Positions 5,913-14,421 of a DNA stretch of 41,320 nucleotides are shown piece after piece. Numbering within the stretch: position 1 is the stretch's first letter; every line of letters starts with the position of its first letter. Location of the stretch: contig DFAQ01000036.1 of the NCBI GenBank assembly GCA_002365865.1, positions 4,083 to 45,402 of the forward strand, read 5' to 3'. Made by a program: the position numbers and the translations under genes. This stretch comes from Pelotomaculum sp. UBA3102. Its GTDB lineage: Bacteria; Bacillota; Desulfotomaculia; Desulfotomaculales; Pelotomaculaceae. Under the pieces are notes generated by a model. The model was given only the letters and a program-made list of their open reading frames with translations. It was not told the DNA's origin and made no database searches.

Positions 5913-8573
5913 ATGTTTGGCTTTATTAAAGACTGGCTTGATGATAATGCCCGGGAAATAAAAAAACTGCAGCGCATTGTTAATGATATAAACGGGCTGG
6001 AACCGAAGTTTAACGCCATGCCCGGGAATGAACTAAAGGGTATGACTGCGGTTTTTCGCGAACGCCTGGACCGGGGGGAAACCCTGGACGATATTCTGCC
6101 GGAATCTTTTGCCGTGGTACGTGAAGCATCCCGCCGCGTTCTGGGCATGAGGCACTTCGACGTCCAGTTGCTGGGCGGGATTGTGCTGCACCAGGGCCGT
6201 ATCGCCGAGATGAAGACCGGTGAAGGAAAAACGCTGGTGGCCACGCTGCCGGTTTATTTAAACGCCCTTACCGGCAGGGGCGTGCATGTAATTACGGTAA
6301 ACGACTATCTGGCCCGCCGGGACAGCGAGTGGATGGGGCAAATTTATAAGTACCTTGGTTTAAGCGTGGGTCTAATCGTGCACGGACTGGATTGGGAGGA
6401 GCGCAGAAGGGCCTATCGTTCCGACGTTACTTACGGTACCAACAATGAGTTTGGCTTTGATTACCTGCGGGACAATATGGCCCACCACCCGGACCAACTG
6501 GTGCAGCGGGAGCTTAATTATGCCATAGTAGACGAAGTTGACAGCATTCTTATCGATGAAGCCCGGACGCCGTTGATTATTTCCGGCCAGGCGGAGAAAT
6601 CCACCGAGCTTTACTATACTTTTGCCAGGGTGGTACCCAGGCTTACCGCGGGAACCGACTTTAATGTGGATGAAAAGGCCCATTCAGTTACCATAACCGA
6701 ATCCGGGGTGGCCAAGGTGGAGAAAATGCTCGGTATTGAAAACTTGTACGACGAAAAAAATATCGAGCTCACCCACCACCTTAATCAAGCCTTGAAGGCG
6801 CACAACTTGATGAAAAGAGACCGCGACTACGTGGTGAAAGACGGTCAGGTGATTATTGTTGACGAGTTCACAGGCCGGTTGATGTTCGGCAGGCGCTACA
6901 GCGACGGCCTGCACCAGGCCATCGAGGCCAAGGAGGGCGCTAAGATCGAGCGGGAGTCCCAGACTCTGGCTACGATCACTTTTCAGAATTATTTCAGAAT
7001 GTACGATAAGCTGGCCGGCATGACCGGCACGGCAGCCACCGAGGAGCAGGAATTTACCAAGATTTATAACCTTGACGTCGTGGTGATTCCTACCAATATG
7101 CCGATGATTCGTAAAGACATGGCCGATGTGGTGTATAAAACCGAGCAGGCCAAATTCCGGGCGGTAGTAGATGAAATCGCCGCCAGGCACGCAAAAGGAC
7201 AGCCGGTGCTGGTGGGAACCATTTCGATCGAAAAATCAGAAATAATCAGCGGCATGCTTAAGAAAAAGGGTGTTCCGCACCAGGTGCTGAACGCCAAGTA
7301 CCACGAAAAAGAAGCTGAAATAGTAGCTCAGGCCGGGCGCCTGGGTGCGGTAACCATTGCCACCAACATGGCCGGTCGCGGTACCGATATTTTGCTGGGA
7401 GGCAACCCGGAATTTCATGCCCACCAGGAAATGCGCCGGCAGAGCGAACAGTTCGAAGCGGCCGAGGAAATTGCCGGGGTGCCGGCAGATAAAGAAAATC
7501 AGGCCCAAAAAGCATTGCTGGAGAACTTCCGGCGCCAGGCGGATGAAGAGCACCAGAGGGTGGTGGAACTGGGCGGGCTGCATATTATCGGTACTGAGCG
7601 GCATGAGAGCCGCCGGATCGATAACCAGCTGCGGGGCCGTTGCGGTCGCCAGGGCGATCCGGGTTCCACCCAGTTTTACAGTTCGCTGGGAGACGACCTG
7701 ATGCGCCTGTTCGGGTCGGATAATGTAGCCGGGATTATGGAAAAACTGGGCCTGGAAGAGGATATGCCCATAGAACACGCCATGATCACGAGGTCGATTG
7801 AGACGGCCCAGAAAAGGGTTGAGAACCGCAATTTTGATATCCGGAAGCATGTTTTAGAGTACGATGACGTGATGAACCAGCAGCGCGAGCTGATCTACCG
7901 GCAGCGGCGCCAGGTGCTCACCGGGGAGAACCTGAAGGAGAATGTCCTTGAGATGATCGATTCCTGTGTCGAGCGGGCGATAAACGTTTACGTGCCGGAA
8001 GGGGTTTATCCCGAAGAGTGGGATTTGAACGGGTTGCTCGAGTATGCCGAACAATTTTTCCTGCCGGAACATGAGTTGTTACCGGCGGATCTTGAGGGAA
8101 TGGGCCGTCTGGCCATACAGGACTTTCTGGCCGGGCGTTCCCGTGAAGTATACGAGGCCAGGGAGCAGGAACTGGGTTCGGATACCATGCGGGAAATCGA
8201 AAGAATGCTTTTGCTCCGGATTGTGGATGATAAGTGGATGGACCACCTCGATGCCATGGATCAGCTGAGAGAGGGCATCGGGCTCCGGGCTTACGGGCAG
8301 AAGGACCCCTTGATTGAGTACAAATTCGAAGGGTACGAGATGTTTCAGAATATGATTGACAGCATCCAGGACGATGTGGTACGTTATATTTTTAGGGTCA
8401 GCGTTGCCCAGCCACAACAGCAGCAGCAGACACGCCGGGTGGTGGAAAACCGCTACGAGGATGAAGGGCCGAAACAACCGGTACGTAAAGAAGCTAAAGT
8501 GGGCCGTAATGCACCCTGCCCGTGCGGCAGCGGCAAAAAATACAAAAAGTGCTGCGGTAAGGCAGCCGGGTAA
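5913..8573 (+). CDS. secA: Preprotein translocase ATPase SecA
   Basis: SecA is the motor that drives unfolded preproteins through SecYEG using ATP. The 886-residue product is full length. It has the Walker A-like MKTGEGKTLVA near residue 100, the DEVDSILIDEARTPLIISG Walker B region near 207, and the VTIATNMAGRGTDILLGG and RIDNQLRGRCGRQGDPGS helicase motifs. The helical scaffold and wing follow, and the C-terminus ends in the zinc-binding CPCGSGKKYKKCCG tail, which contacts SecB or phospholipid in the family. The start is ATG at 5913 behind a GGTGGTGGG stretch. prfB follows within about 50 bases, the secA-prfB order common in Firmicutes. Confidence 0.99.
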   Translation: MFGFIKDWLDDNAREIKKLQRIVNDINGLEPKFNAMPGNELKGMTAVFRERLDRGETLDDILPESFAVVREASRRVLGMRHFDVQLLGGIVLHQGRIAEMKTGEGKTLVATLPVYLNALTGRGVHVITVNDYLARRDSEWMGQIYKYLGLSVGLIVHGLDWEERRRAYRSDVTYGTNNEFGFDYLRDNMAHHPDQLVQRELNYAIVDEVDSILIDEARTPLIISGQAEKSTELYYTFARVVPRLTAGTDFNVDEKAHSVTITESGVAKVEKMLGIENLYDEKNIELTHHLNQALKAHNLMKRDRDYVVKDGQVIIVDEFTGRLMFGRRYSDGLHQAIEAKEGAKIERESQTLATITFQNYFRMYDKLAGMTGTAATEEQEFTKIYNLDVVVIPTNMPMIRKDMADVVYKTEQAKFRAVVDEIAARHAKGQPVLVGTISIEKSEIISGMLKKKGVPHQVLNAKYHEKEAEIVAQAGRLGAVTIATNMAGRGTDILLGGNPEFHAHQEMRRQSEQFEAAEEIAGVPADKENQAQKALLENFRRQADEEHQRVVELGGLHIIGTERHESRRIDNQLRGRCGRQGDPGSTQFYSSLGDDLMRLFGSDNVAGIMEKLGLEEDMPIEHAMITRSIETAQKRVENRNFDIRKHVLEYDDVMNQQRELIYRQRRQVLTGENLKENVLEMIDSCVERAINVYVPEGVYPEEWDLNGLLEYAEQFFLPEHELLPADLEGMGRLAIQDFLAGRSREVYEAREQELGSDTMREIERMLLLRIVDDKWMDHLDAMDQLREGIGLRAYGQKDPLIEYKFEGYEMFQNMIDSIQDDVVRYIFRVSVAQPQQQQQTRRVVENRYEDEGPKQPVRKEAKVGRNAPCPCGSGKKYKKCCGKAAG

Positions 8574-8621
8574 TACTTATTCTTATTTAACTTAAATTTA
8601 CGGATAGGACCGGTGATCAGA

Positions 8622-9729
8622 TTGTTTGCAGAAATGAAACGGGAACTGGAAGTGTTGGGGAAAAGGGTGGAAGATTTGAGGGTTTCTCTTTGACATAGAT
8701 AAAAAGAAAGAGGAAATTCTTTTATTGGAAAGACAGATGCAGGAATCCGGTTTTTGGGAGAACCGGGAAAAGGCACAAAAAATTACTAAGCGGTTGACGG
8801 GTTTAAAGGAAAGTGTGATGGTTTACCGGGAACTGGCGGGTAGCTTTGAGGATCTTGAAGTGCTGGTTGAACTGGGCAAAGAAGAGGAAGATGATGAAGT
8901 TGCTGTCGAGGCAAGGGAAGGGCTGGCATCCGTCCGCCGCATGGTGGAAGAACTGGAGCTGGCCGTGCTCTTGAGCGGTCAATATGACCGGGAAGACGCC
9001 ATCGTGGCTCTTCATGCCGGGGCGGGGGGAACTGAAGCCCAGGATTGGGTAGAAATGCTCCTGCGCATGTATACCCGGTGGGCTGACCGCCACCGTTTCC
9101 GGGTGGAGATTTTAGACCTGCTTCCGGGAGACGAGGCGGGCATAAAAAGCGTGACCGTCGAGGTGAGCGGTCTCAATGCCTACGGTTACCTGCGTTCGGA
9201 AAAGGGAGTGCACCGGTTGGTGCGCATTTCGCCTTTTGATACGGCGGGGCGGAGGCATACGTCTTTTGCGTCGGTGGATGTATTGCCCGAAGTCGATGAT
9301 GAAATAGACGTACAAATCAACCAGGATGATTTAAAAGTCGACACTTTCCGTTCCGGTGGGGCCGGAGGGCAGCACGTAAATAAGACCGACTCGGCGGTGC
9401 GGATTACCCACCTGCCCACCGGTATTGTCGTGACCTGTCAAAACGAGCGCTCCCAGATCGCTAATCGCTTGGCAGGTATGAAGATGCTGAAAGCAAGACT
9501 GGTGGACCTGGAAATGCGCAAGAAAGAAGCGGAAATGGCGGCCTTAAGGAGCGACCAGCAGGAAATTGCCTGGGGCAGCCAGATCCGTTCGTATGTATTC
9601 CACCCTTACAGCCTGGTTAAGGACCACCGCACGGGGGAAGAAGTGGGCAACGTGCAGGCGGTGATGGACGGGAATATCGATGTTTTTATATCCGCTTACT
9701 TGAAGAAAACGGCGCGCGGCTGGCAGTAG
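8622..9729 (+). CDS. prfB: Peptide chain release factor 2, read through a programmed +1 frameshift
   Basis: RF2 ends translation at UGA and UAA. A first frame of 23 codons (from TTG 8622) ends at CTT TGA (8688-8693). A +1 shift at CTT continues with GAC at 8692 and reads to 9729, giving about 368 residues. The second frame has the codon-recognition tripeptide SPF (in VRISPFDTAGRRHTSF) and the catalytic GGQ (in RSGGAGGQHVNKTDSAVR, near residue 248). I favour TTG 8622 because GGTGATC at 8612-8618 matches the far end of the anti-Shine-Dalgarno complement; GTG 8613 is the alternative. An annotation starting at TTG 8725 would lose the N-terminal domain. Confidence 0.95.
8679..8694 (+). promoter_or_regulatory. 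prfB programmed +1 frameshift site
   Basis: The sequence AGGGTTTCTCTTTGAC contains an internal Shine-Dalgarno-like AGGG, the slippery CTT codon and an in-frame TGA followed by C. In the family, low RF2 favours slippage at UGA, so RF2 controls its own synthesis. Confidence 0.93.
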
Positions 9730-9740
9730 ACGGGTCATTA

Positions 9741-9774
9741 AAAATACCCCTTGCCTTGGGGGTATTTTTGTTTT
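9741..9774 (+). terminator. secA-prfB terminator
   Basis: AAAATACCCC at 9741-9750 pairs perfectly with GGGGTATTTT at 9759-9768; the loop is eight bases and T-rich sequence follows. Confidence 0.85.
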
Positions 9775-9885
9775 CGGTGACATAAAGAAGGATTTTTTAT
9801 TTTGGGCAAGAATACTCAAGAATACTATTGTTGTTTATTGTCGATTAAACAATCTTAATCTTGGATATCCTAAGGGCGCCGGATA

Positions 9886-10776
9886 ATGGTTAGTCAGAAT
9901 CATAATGCAGCAGACTGTTTGCGGGGTGGACGGAATTTGGCGCAAAATGTCCGGGATATCCTGGGGGTCAGTCTCGGGGTGATTCTTACGGCCCTGGGGC
10001 TGGATATGTTTCTCATACCAAATAAAATTGCCGCCGGAGGAGTCGGCGGGATAGCCACAATCCTGTATCATTTGATTAATGTACCTGCTGGAGCGGCGAT
10101 GCTGGCTTTGAACGTGCCGCTCTTTATCGTGGGTATTTATCGCCTGGGAGCGCGGTTCTGTTTAAGTTCCCTTTACGGTACCGTAGCTCTTTCCCTGGTG
10201 GTAGACATACTGGCGCCCCTGGTACCGGTACCGACGCACAACTTGCTGCTTGCCGGTATCTACGGCGGGGTGCTGGTGGGACTGGGGCTGGGCATTGTTT
10301 TCCGCAATCGCGGGACAACCGGAGGCACCGATATGGCGGCCGCCATACTGCGTACTTATACCGGTGCCAATGTCGGCCAGCTCCTCTTCCTGGTGGACGC
10401 AACCGTGGTGTTCGCCGCCGGGTTGACTTTCAAGTCAGCCGAACTGGCCATGTATGCCATGATCACGATTTTTGTCGCGTCCTGGCTGATAGACGCGGTT
10501 CAGGAGGGTTTCAGTTACACCAAGGCATTTCTCATCGTCTCCGATCTGGCGGCAGAGATCGCTTCAGCTATATTAAAAGAACTGAACCGCGGCGCCACCG
10601 CCTGGACGGCCCGCGGGATGTATACGGGAAACGAGCGGGATTTGCTCCTGTCGGTGGTACACCGTTCGGAGGTGACCAGGTTGAAGGACATCGTCTACGG
10701 CATCGATCCGCGGGCATTCGTAATTTTAGCCGATGTGCACGAGGTACTGGGGGAAGGTTTTAAAAGGTACCGGTAA
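9886..10776 (+). CDS. YitT family membrane protein (DUF161 + DUF2179)
   Basis: The 296-residue product has about five or six hydrophobic segments in the first 200 residues, beginning with ILGVSLGVILTALGLDMFLIP. It includes the family's glycine-rich VGLGLGIVFRNRGTTGGTD stretch. A soluble C-terminal domain (about 215-296) with FLIVSDLAAEIASAI and ARGMYTGNERDLLLSVV matches the DUF2179 pattern. The transport substrate or role of this family is not established. A YitT-type gene (yvjA) also follows prfB in Bacillus subtilis. The ATG at 9886 has a modest AAGGG site nine bases upstream. It is followed closely by the transketolase genes, probably in one transcript. Confidence 0.88.
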   Translation: MVSQNHNAADCLRGGRNLAQNVRDILGVSLGVILTALGLDMFLIPNKIAAGGVGGIATILYHLINVPAGAAMLALNVPLFIVGIYRLGARFCLSSLYGTVALSLVVDILAPLVPVPTHNLLLAGIYGGVLVGLGLGIVFRNRGTTGGTDMAAAILRTYTGANVGQLLFLVDATVVFAAGLTFKSAELAMYAMITIFVASWLIDAVQEGFSYTKAFLIVSDLAAEIASAILKELNRGATAWTARGMYTGNERDLLLSVVHRSEVTRLKDIVYGIDPRAFVILADVHEVLGEGFKRYR

Positions 10777-10813
10777 ATTAGTTTCAGCATACTTTAACAC
10801 GGGGGTATTTTAG

Positions 10814-11623
10814 TTGGAAATCAAACAGCTGAGAGCAAAAGCAAAAGAAATACGGCGCCATATTATTCGCATGCTGGGCCGGGCCGGTTCCGGGCATCCG
10901 GGCGGGTCGCTTTCTGCCGCGGATATGGTTACCGCCCTGCTCTTTCGGGAAATGCGCTTAAAGCCAAGTGAGCCGGACTGGCCGGACCGGGACCGGTTCG
11001 TGATGTCCAAGGGGCATGCCGCGCCGTTGCTTTATGCAGCCCTGGCAGAGCGGGGTTTCTTTCCGGTTGATGAGTTAATGACCCTGCGCGGCCTGGGCAG
11101 CCGCCTGCAGGGGCACCCGGATATGAAGAAGCTGCCGGGAGTGGAAATGTCCACCGGCTCCCTCGGGCAGGGACTTGCAGCGGCCAACGGTATGGCGCTG
11201 GCGACCCGGCTGGACGGGAAAGATTGCCGCGTTTATGTGCTCCTGGGCGACGGGGAGATCCAGGAGGGCATGGTTTGGGAAGCGGCTATGGCTGCGGCGC
11301 ACTATAAATTGGACCATCTTACGGCATTTGTCGATCACAACGGCCTGCAAATTGACGGCCCGGTGGCCCGGGTGATGTCGCCCGAGCCGGTAGCTGAAAA
11401 ATGGCGGGCTTTCGGCTGGCACACCATCTGCATTGACGGGCACGATATGGAACAAATCTTGAACGCCCTGTCCGAAGCCAGGACGATAAAGGGCCGGCCG
11501 ACCATGATTGTGGCGGAAACCGTAAAGGGCAAGGGCTGTTCCTTCATGGAAGGTCAGGAGGACTGGCACGGTGTGGCGCCGAACCCGGAAGAGACGGAAA
11601 AAGCCCTGTTGGAGATGGTGTGA
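10814..11623 (+). CDS. Transketolase, N-terminal (thiamine diphosphate-binding) subunit
   Basis: This 269-residue protein is the N-terminal half of a split transketolase, which moves two-carbon units between sugar phosphates in the pentose phosphate pathway. It carries SGHPGGSLSAADM, the DRFVMSKGHAAPLLYAAL segment and the thiamine-diphosphate motif GDGEIQEGMVWEAAMAAAHYKLDHLTAFVDHN (given as a region at about residues 145-177). It ends at a normal stop where the separate C-terminal gene takes over. The start is TTG 10814 after GGGGGT at 10801-10806. The two subunits must associate for activity. Split transketolases are common in Clostridia, so this is not gene damage. Confidence 0.94.
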   Translation: MEIKQLRAKAKEIRRHIIRMLGRAGSGHPGGSLSAADMVTALLFREMRLKPSEPDWPDRDRFVMSKGHAAPLLYAALAERGFFPVDELMTLRGLGSRLQGHPDMKKLPGVEMSTGSLGQGLAAANGMALATRLDGKDCRVYVLLGDGEIQEGMVWEAAMAAAHYKLDHLTAFVDHNGLQIDGPVARVMSPEPVAEKWRAFGWHTICIDGHDMEQILNALSEARTIKGRPTMIVAETVKGKGCSFMEGQEDWHGVAPNPEETEKALLEMV

Positions 11624-11698
11624 ACGCCGGCAGGACTTTGGCGCCGGGAGGTTTCTTTATTATAAACTGAATGCCGGACTGGACAGGAGGAGTATTGG

Positions 11699-12637
11699 AT
11701 GACTGAAAAAATTGCCACCCGGGAGGCTTACGGGAATACGCTGGTGGAATTGGGCCGGGAAAACCGGGACATCGTGGTTTTAGATGCCGACCTGGCCAAG
11801 TCCACCAAGACCATAAAATTTAAAAAAAACTTTCCGGAGCGTTTTTTTGATCTGGGTATTGCCGAGCAAAATATGATTGGTACTGCCGCCGGCCTGGCGG
11901 CAGCGGGAAAAATTCCTTTCTGCAGCTCTTTTGCCGTATTTGCCACGGGCCGGGCTTTTGAACAGGTGCGTAACAGTGTGGCTTACTCCGGACTGAATGT
12001 AAAAATAGCGGCCAGCCACGCCGGCGTCACCGTAGGCGAGGACGGAGGCTCGCACCAGTCGGTGGAAGACATTGCCCTGATGAGAGTGCTGCCCGGAATG
12101 ACGGTATTTGTTCCGGCTGACGCTGTTGAAACGGCCGGGGCGGTAAGGGCGGCAGTATCCCTGGACGGCCCGGTGTATATCCGCCTGGGCCGGCCTGCGG
12201 TGCCGGTATTGCACGGGCCGGACTTCAGGTTTGTACCCGGCAAGGGCGTGGTATTGCGCAAGGGAAAGGACGCCACTGTTATAGCGACGGGAATTATGGT
12301 CAGCGCCGCCCTGGAAGCTGCGGAACTGCTGGCAAAAGAAGGCATTGAGGCGGGGGTTCTCGACCTGCATACCATCAAACCCCTGGATGTTGAGGCAGTT
12401 GTCGCGGCGGCACGGGAGACCGGGGCCCTGGTAACCGCCGAGGAGCACAGCATCATCGGCGGGCTGGGCAGTGCAGTGGCCGAGGCGGTTGCTGAGCACT
12501 GTCCCGTACCGGTAAAACGGGTGGGCCTGCCGGACCGTTTCGGTGAATCGGGTGCGCCGGCCGAACTGCTGGAAAAATTTAAGCTCACCCCTCAAAACCT
12601 GGTCAGTTCAGTTAAGGAAATACTGACAAGAAAATAG
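11699..12637 (+). CDS. Transketolase, C-terminal (pyrimidine-binding) subunit
   Basis: The 312-residue partner of the preceding gene carries the pyrimidine-binding and C-terminal domains. Visible motifs include FFDLGIAEQNMIGTAAGLA with the catalytic Glu that activates thiamine diphosphate, SHAGVTVGEDGGSHQSVEDI, and the DLHTIKPLD segment of the C-terminal domain. The ATG at 11699 has an excellent GGACAGGAGG site at 11681-11690. The 75-base gap between the subunits has no terminator, supporting cotranscription. 1-deoxyxylulose-5-phosphate synthase has a similar C-terminal half, but the split arrangement and the N-terminal partner favour transketolase. Confidence 0.94.
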   Translation: MTEKIATREAYGNTLVELGRENRDIVVLDADLAKSTKTIKFKKNFPERFFDLGIAEQNMIGTAAGLAAAGKIPFCSSFAVFATGRAFEQVRNSVAYSGLNVKIAASHAGVTVGEDGGSHQSVEDIALMRVLPGMTVFVPADAVETAGAVRAAVSLDGPVYIRLGRPAVPVLHGPDFRFVPGKGVVLRKGKDATVIATGIMVSAALEAAELLAKEGIEAGVLDLHTIKPLDVEAVVAAARETGALVTAEEHSIIGGLGSAVAEAVAEHCPVPVKRVGLPDRFGESGAPAELLEKFKLTPQNLVSSVKEILTRK

Positions 12638-12664
12638 AAGCAAATATAAAATTTTCCACAAATT

Positions 12665-12692
12665 AGCCGCCAGCTTTTGAGCGGCTTTTTAC
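12665..12692 (+). terminator. Terminator after the transketolase genes
   Basis: AGCCGC at 12665-12670 pairs with GCGGCT at 12681-12686 across a ten-base loop, followed by TTTTACTTTTT. Confidence 0.75.
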
Positions 12693-12741
12693 TTTTTCTC
12701 CTTTTTCAGGGAGGATTCACGGTTTCTTTTGTCGAATAATA

Positions 12742-12776
12742 TTGCGGCATAGTACCAATTAGGGATAAAATATAAT
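12742..12776 (+). promoter_or_regulatory. Possible ftsE promoter
   Basis: TTGCGG at 12742-12747 and TAAAAT at 12766-12771 are 18 bases apart; an overlapping TATAAT lies at 12771-12776 without a matched -35. The assignment is tentative. Confidence 0.35.
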
Positions 12777-12817
12777 TCCGGCGGCCGGCGGCTGATATAA
12801 GAAGCGAGGTGCTGTGG

Positions 12818-13504
12818 TTGATTCAATTCAACAATGTCACCAAAATATATGCCAACGGTATCAAAGCCATCAATGATGTCACCCTGCGCATCCGCAAGGG
12901 AGAGTTTGTCTTCCTGGTCGGTCCCAGCGGAGCGGGCAAGTCTACACTGACAAAGCTTTTATACAGAGAAGAAATTCCGTCCCGCGGGCAGATTATATTT
13001 AACGGAAAAAGTCTTGCCCGCATACGCCCTCGTGAGGTTCCCTACCTGCGGCGTAAAATAGGCATGGTGTTTCAGGATTTTCGCCTTTTTCCGCAAAAAA
13101 CCGTGTTCGAGAATGTTTCCTTCGCTCTGGAAGTAACGGGCGCATCTAACCGGGAAATTAGAAAGGTTGTTCCCGTGGTGCTGAACTTGGTCGGCCTGAT
13201 AGAAAAGGCGGATTCGTTTCCCGACTACCTTTCCGGCGGCGAACAGCAGCGGGTGTGTATAGCACGTGCCATTGTCAACAATCCGGTATTGATTATCGCA
13301 GATGAACCCACGGGTAACCTGGACCCGGATACGTCGTGGGACTTGATGAACCTGCTTTTAGATATCAACCGGCGGGGGACAACCATTATTATGGCTACCC
13401 ACGCCTGGGACATAGTTGACGCCATGAAAAAGCGTGTGGTGGCCCTGAAAGACGGCAGGGTAGTAAGGGATGAGATGAGAGGGGTGTACGGCCATGAGGC
13501 TTAG
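12818..13504 (+). CDS. ftsE: Cell division ATP-binding protein FtsE
   Basis: FtsE is the ABC ATPase of the FtsEX complex, which controls peptidoglycan hydrolases at the membrane. The 228-residue product has Walker A GPSGAGKSTL (about residues 34-43), Q-loop VFQDFRLFP, signature LSGGEQQRVCIARA, Walker B VLIIADEPTGN and the H-loop ATHAW. I chose TTG at 12818, giving MIQFNNVTKIY, because GAGGT at 12806-12810 is seven bases upstream; the in-frame GTG at 12809 falls inside that site. The gene overlaps ftsX by 11 bases, indicating translational coupling. Confidence 0.96.
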   Translation: MIQFNNVTKIYANGIKAINDVTLRIRKGEFVFLVGPSGAGKSTLTKLLYREEIPSRGQIIFNGKSLARIRPREVPYLRRKIGMVFQDFRLFPQKTVFENVSFALEVTGASNREIRKVVPVVLNLVGLIEKADSFPDYLSGGEQQRVCIARAIVNNPVLIIADEPTGNLDPDTSWDLMNLLLDINRRGTTIIMATHAWDIVDAMKKRVVALKDGRVVRDEMRGVYGHEA

Positions 13505-14381
13505 CACCTTGAGGTATTATTTCCGGGAGGCATTTCTGTCTATTTGGCGTAACAGCTGGCTGTCTGTAGCGTCAATAGGTGTGGTGGCCGTATCACTTCT
13601 GATTCTGGGAAGCTCCCTTCTCCTGGTGGTAAATGCCAACCGCATTGCCCAAGGGTTGGAGTCAAGCGTGGAAATAAGTGTTTTTATAAAAGATGAAACC
13701 ACTCCGGACCATGTCAGGGATATTAAGTTTGAGATAGAGGCCAGGCCGGATGTGGCCCGGGTGGAGTATGTGCCTAAAGAGCAGGCATTGAAAGAAATGA
13801 TGGAAAATCTCGGGGATGACCAGGATATCCTGGCCGGACTGGAAGAAAAAAATCCTTTGCCGGACGCGTTCAGGATAAAAACTCATACCGTAGACCAGGT
13901 AGCTCCACTCGCTGCGTGGCTCGAAGCTTTTGCCCGGGTTGACCAGGTTCGTTACGGACAGGGAGTAGTAGAGAAGCTTCTGACCATAAGCCGGTGGGTG
14001 CGTACTGCAGGCGCGGTGACGATGGTTCTGCTGGGGGTTGCGGCCATATTCCTGATCGCCACTACGATCCGCCTTTCAGTCTTTGCCCGGCGCAAGGAGA
14101 TAGGAATAATGAAATTCCTTGGGGCTACTAACTGGTTTGTACGCTTTCCCTTTCTCCTGGAGGGCATGCTCCTGGGACTGGCGGGCTCGTTTGTTGCCGT
14201 AGTTGTAATCTATTTCGGTTACCTGTCGCTGATCGGCAACATTAATTTATCGCTGCCTTTTATGCGGTTAGTTACTGAACGGAGCCTGATTATTTCCCTC
14301 ATGGAAGGACTTCTGGCCCTGGGGCTGGCCATCGGGGCAACGGGGAGCATGATCAGCATGCGCCGCTTCCTCAAAGCGTAA
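13494..14381 (+). CDS. ftsX: Cell division protein FtsX
   Basis: FtsX is the membrane half of FtsEX. The 295-residue protein has the family layout: one membrane segment near residues 22-46, a large extracellular domain of about 120 residues (VEISVFIKDETTPDHVRDIKFEIEARPDVARVEYV onward, as a region), then three membrane segments near 165-290. The extracellular domain is where FtsX contacts its hydrolase or activator partner in other Firmicutes. The ATG at 13494 lies inside the end of ftsE and has GAGGGGT upstream. The next gene encodes a coiled-coil LytM protein, a likely partner. Confidence 0.95.
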   Translation: MRLSTLRYYFREAFLSIWRNSWLSVASIGVVAVSLLILGSSLLLVVNANRIAQGLESSVEISVFIKDETTPDHVRDIKFEIEARPDVARVEYVPKEQALKEMMENLGDDQDILAGLEEKNPLPDAFRIKTHTVDQVAPLAAWLEAFARVDQVRYGQGVVEKLLTISRWVRTAGAVTMVLLGVAAIFLIATTIRLSVFARRKEIGIMKFLGATNWFVRFPFLLEGMLLGLAGSFVAVVVIYFGYLSLIGNINLSLPFMRLVTERSLIISLMEGLLALGLAIGATGSMISMRRFLKA

Positions 14382-14421
14382 CAATTTTTGGAAAAAAGGA
14401 ACCGGTACCTTTTGGGAATAT

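Noticed and set aside
11417..11432. Sigma-54 -24/-12 promoter (TGGCACACCATCTGCA)
   Set aside because: The GG and GC elements are correctly spaced, but the site lies inside the transketolase N-terminal coding sequence with no downstream gene start. It is likely chance.
10814..12637. Split transketolase as a frameshifted gene
   Set aside because: Each half has its own start, ribosome binding site and natural domain boundary. Two-gene transketolases are normal in Clostridia.
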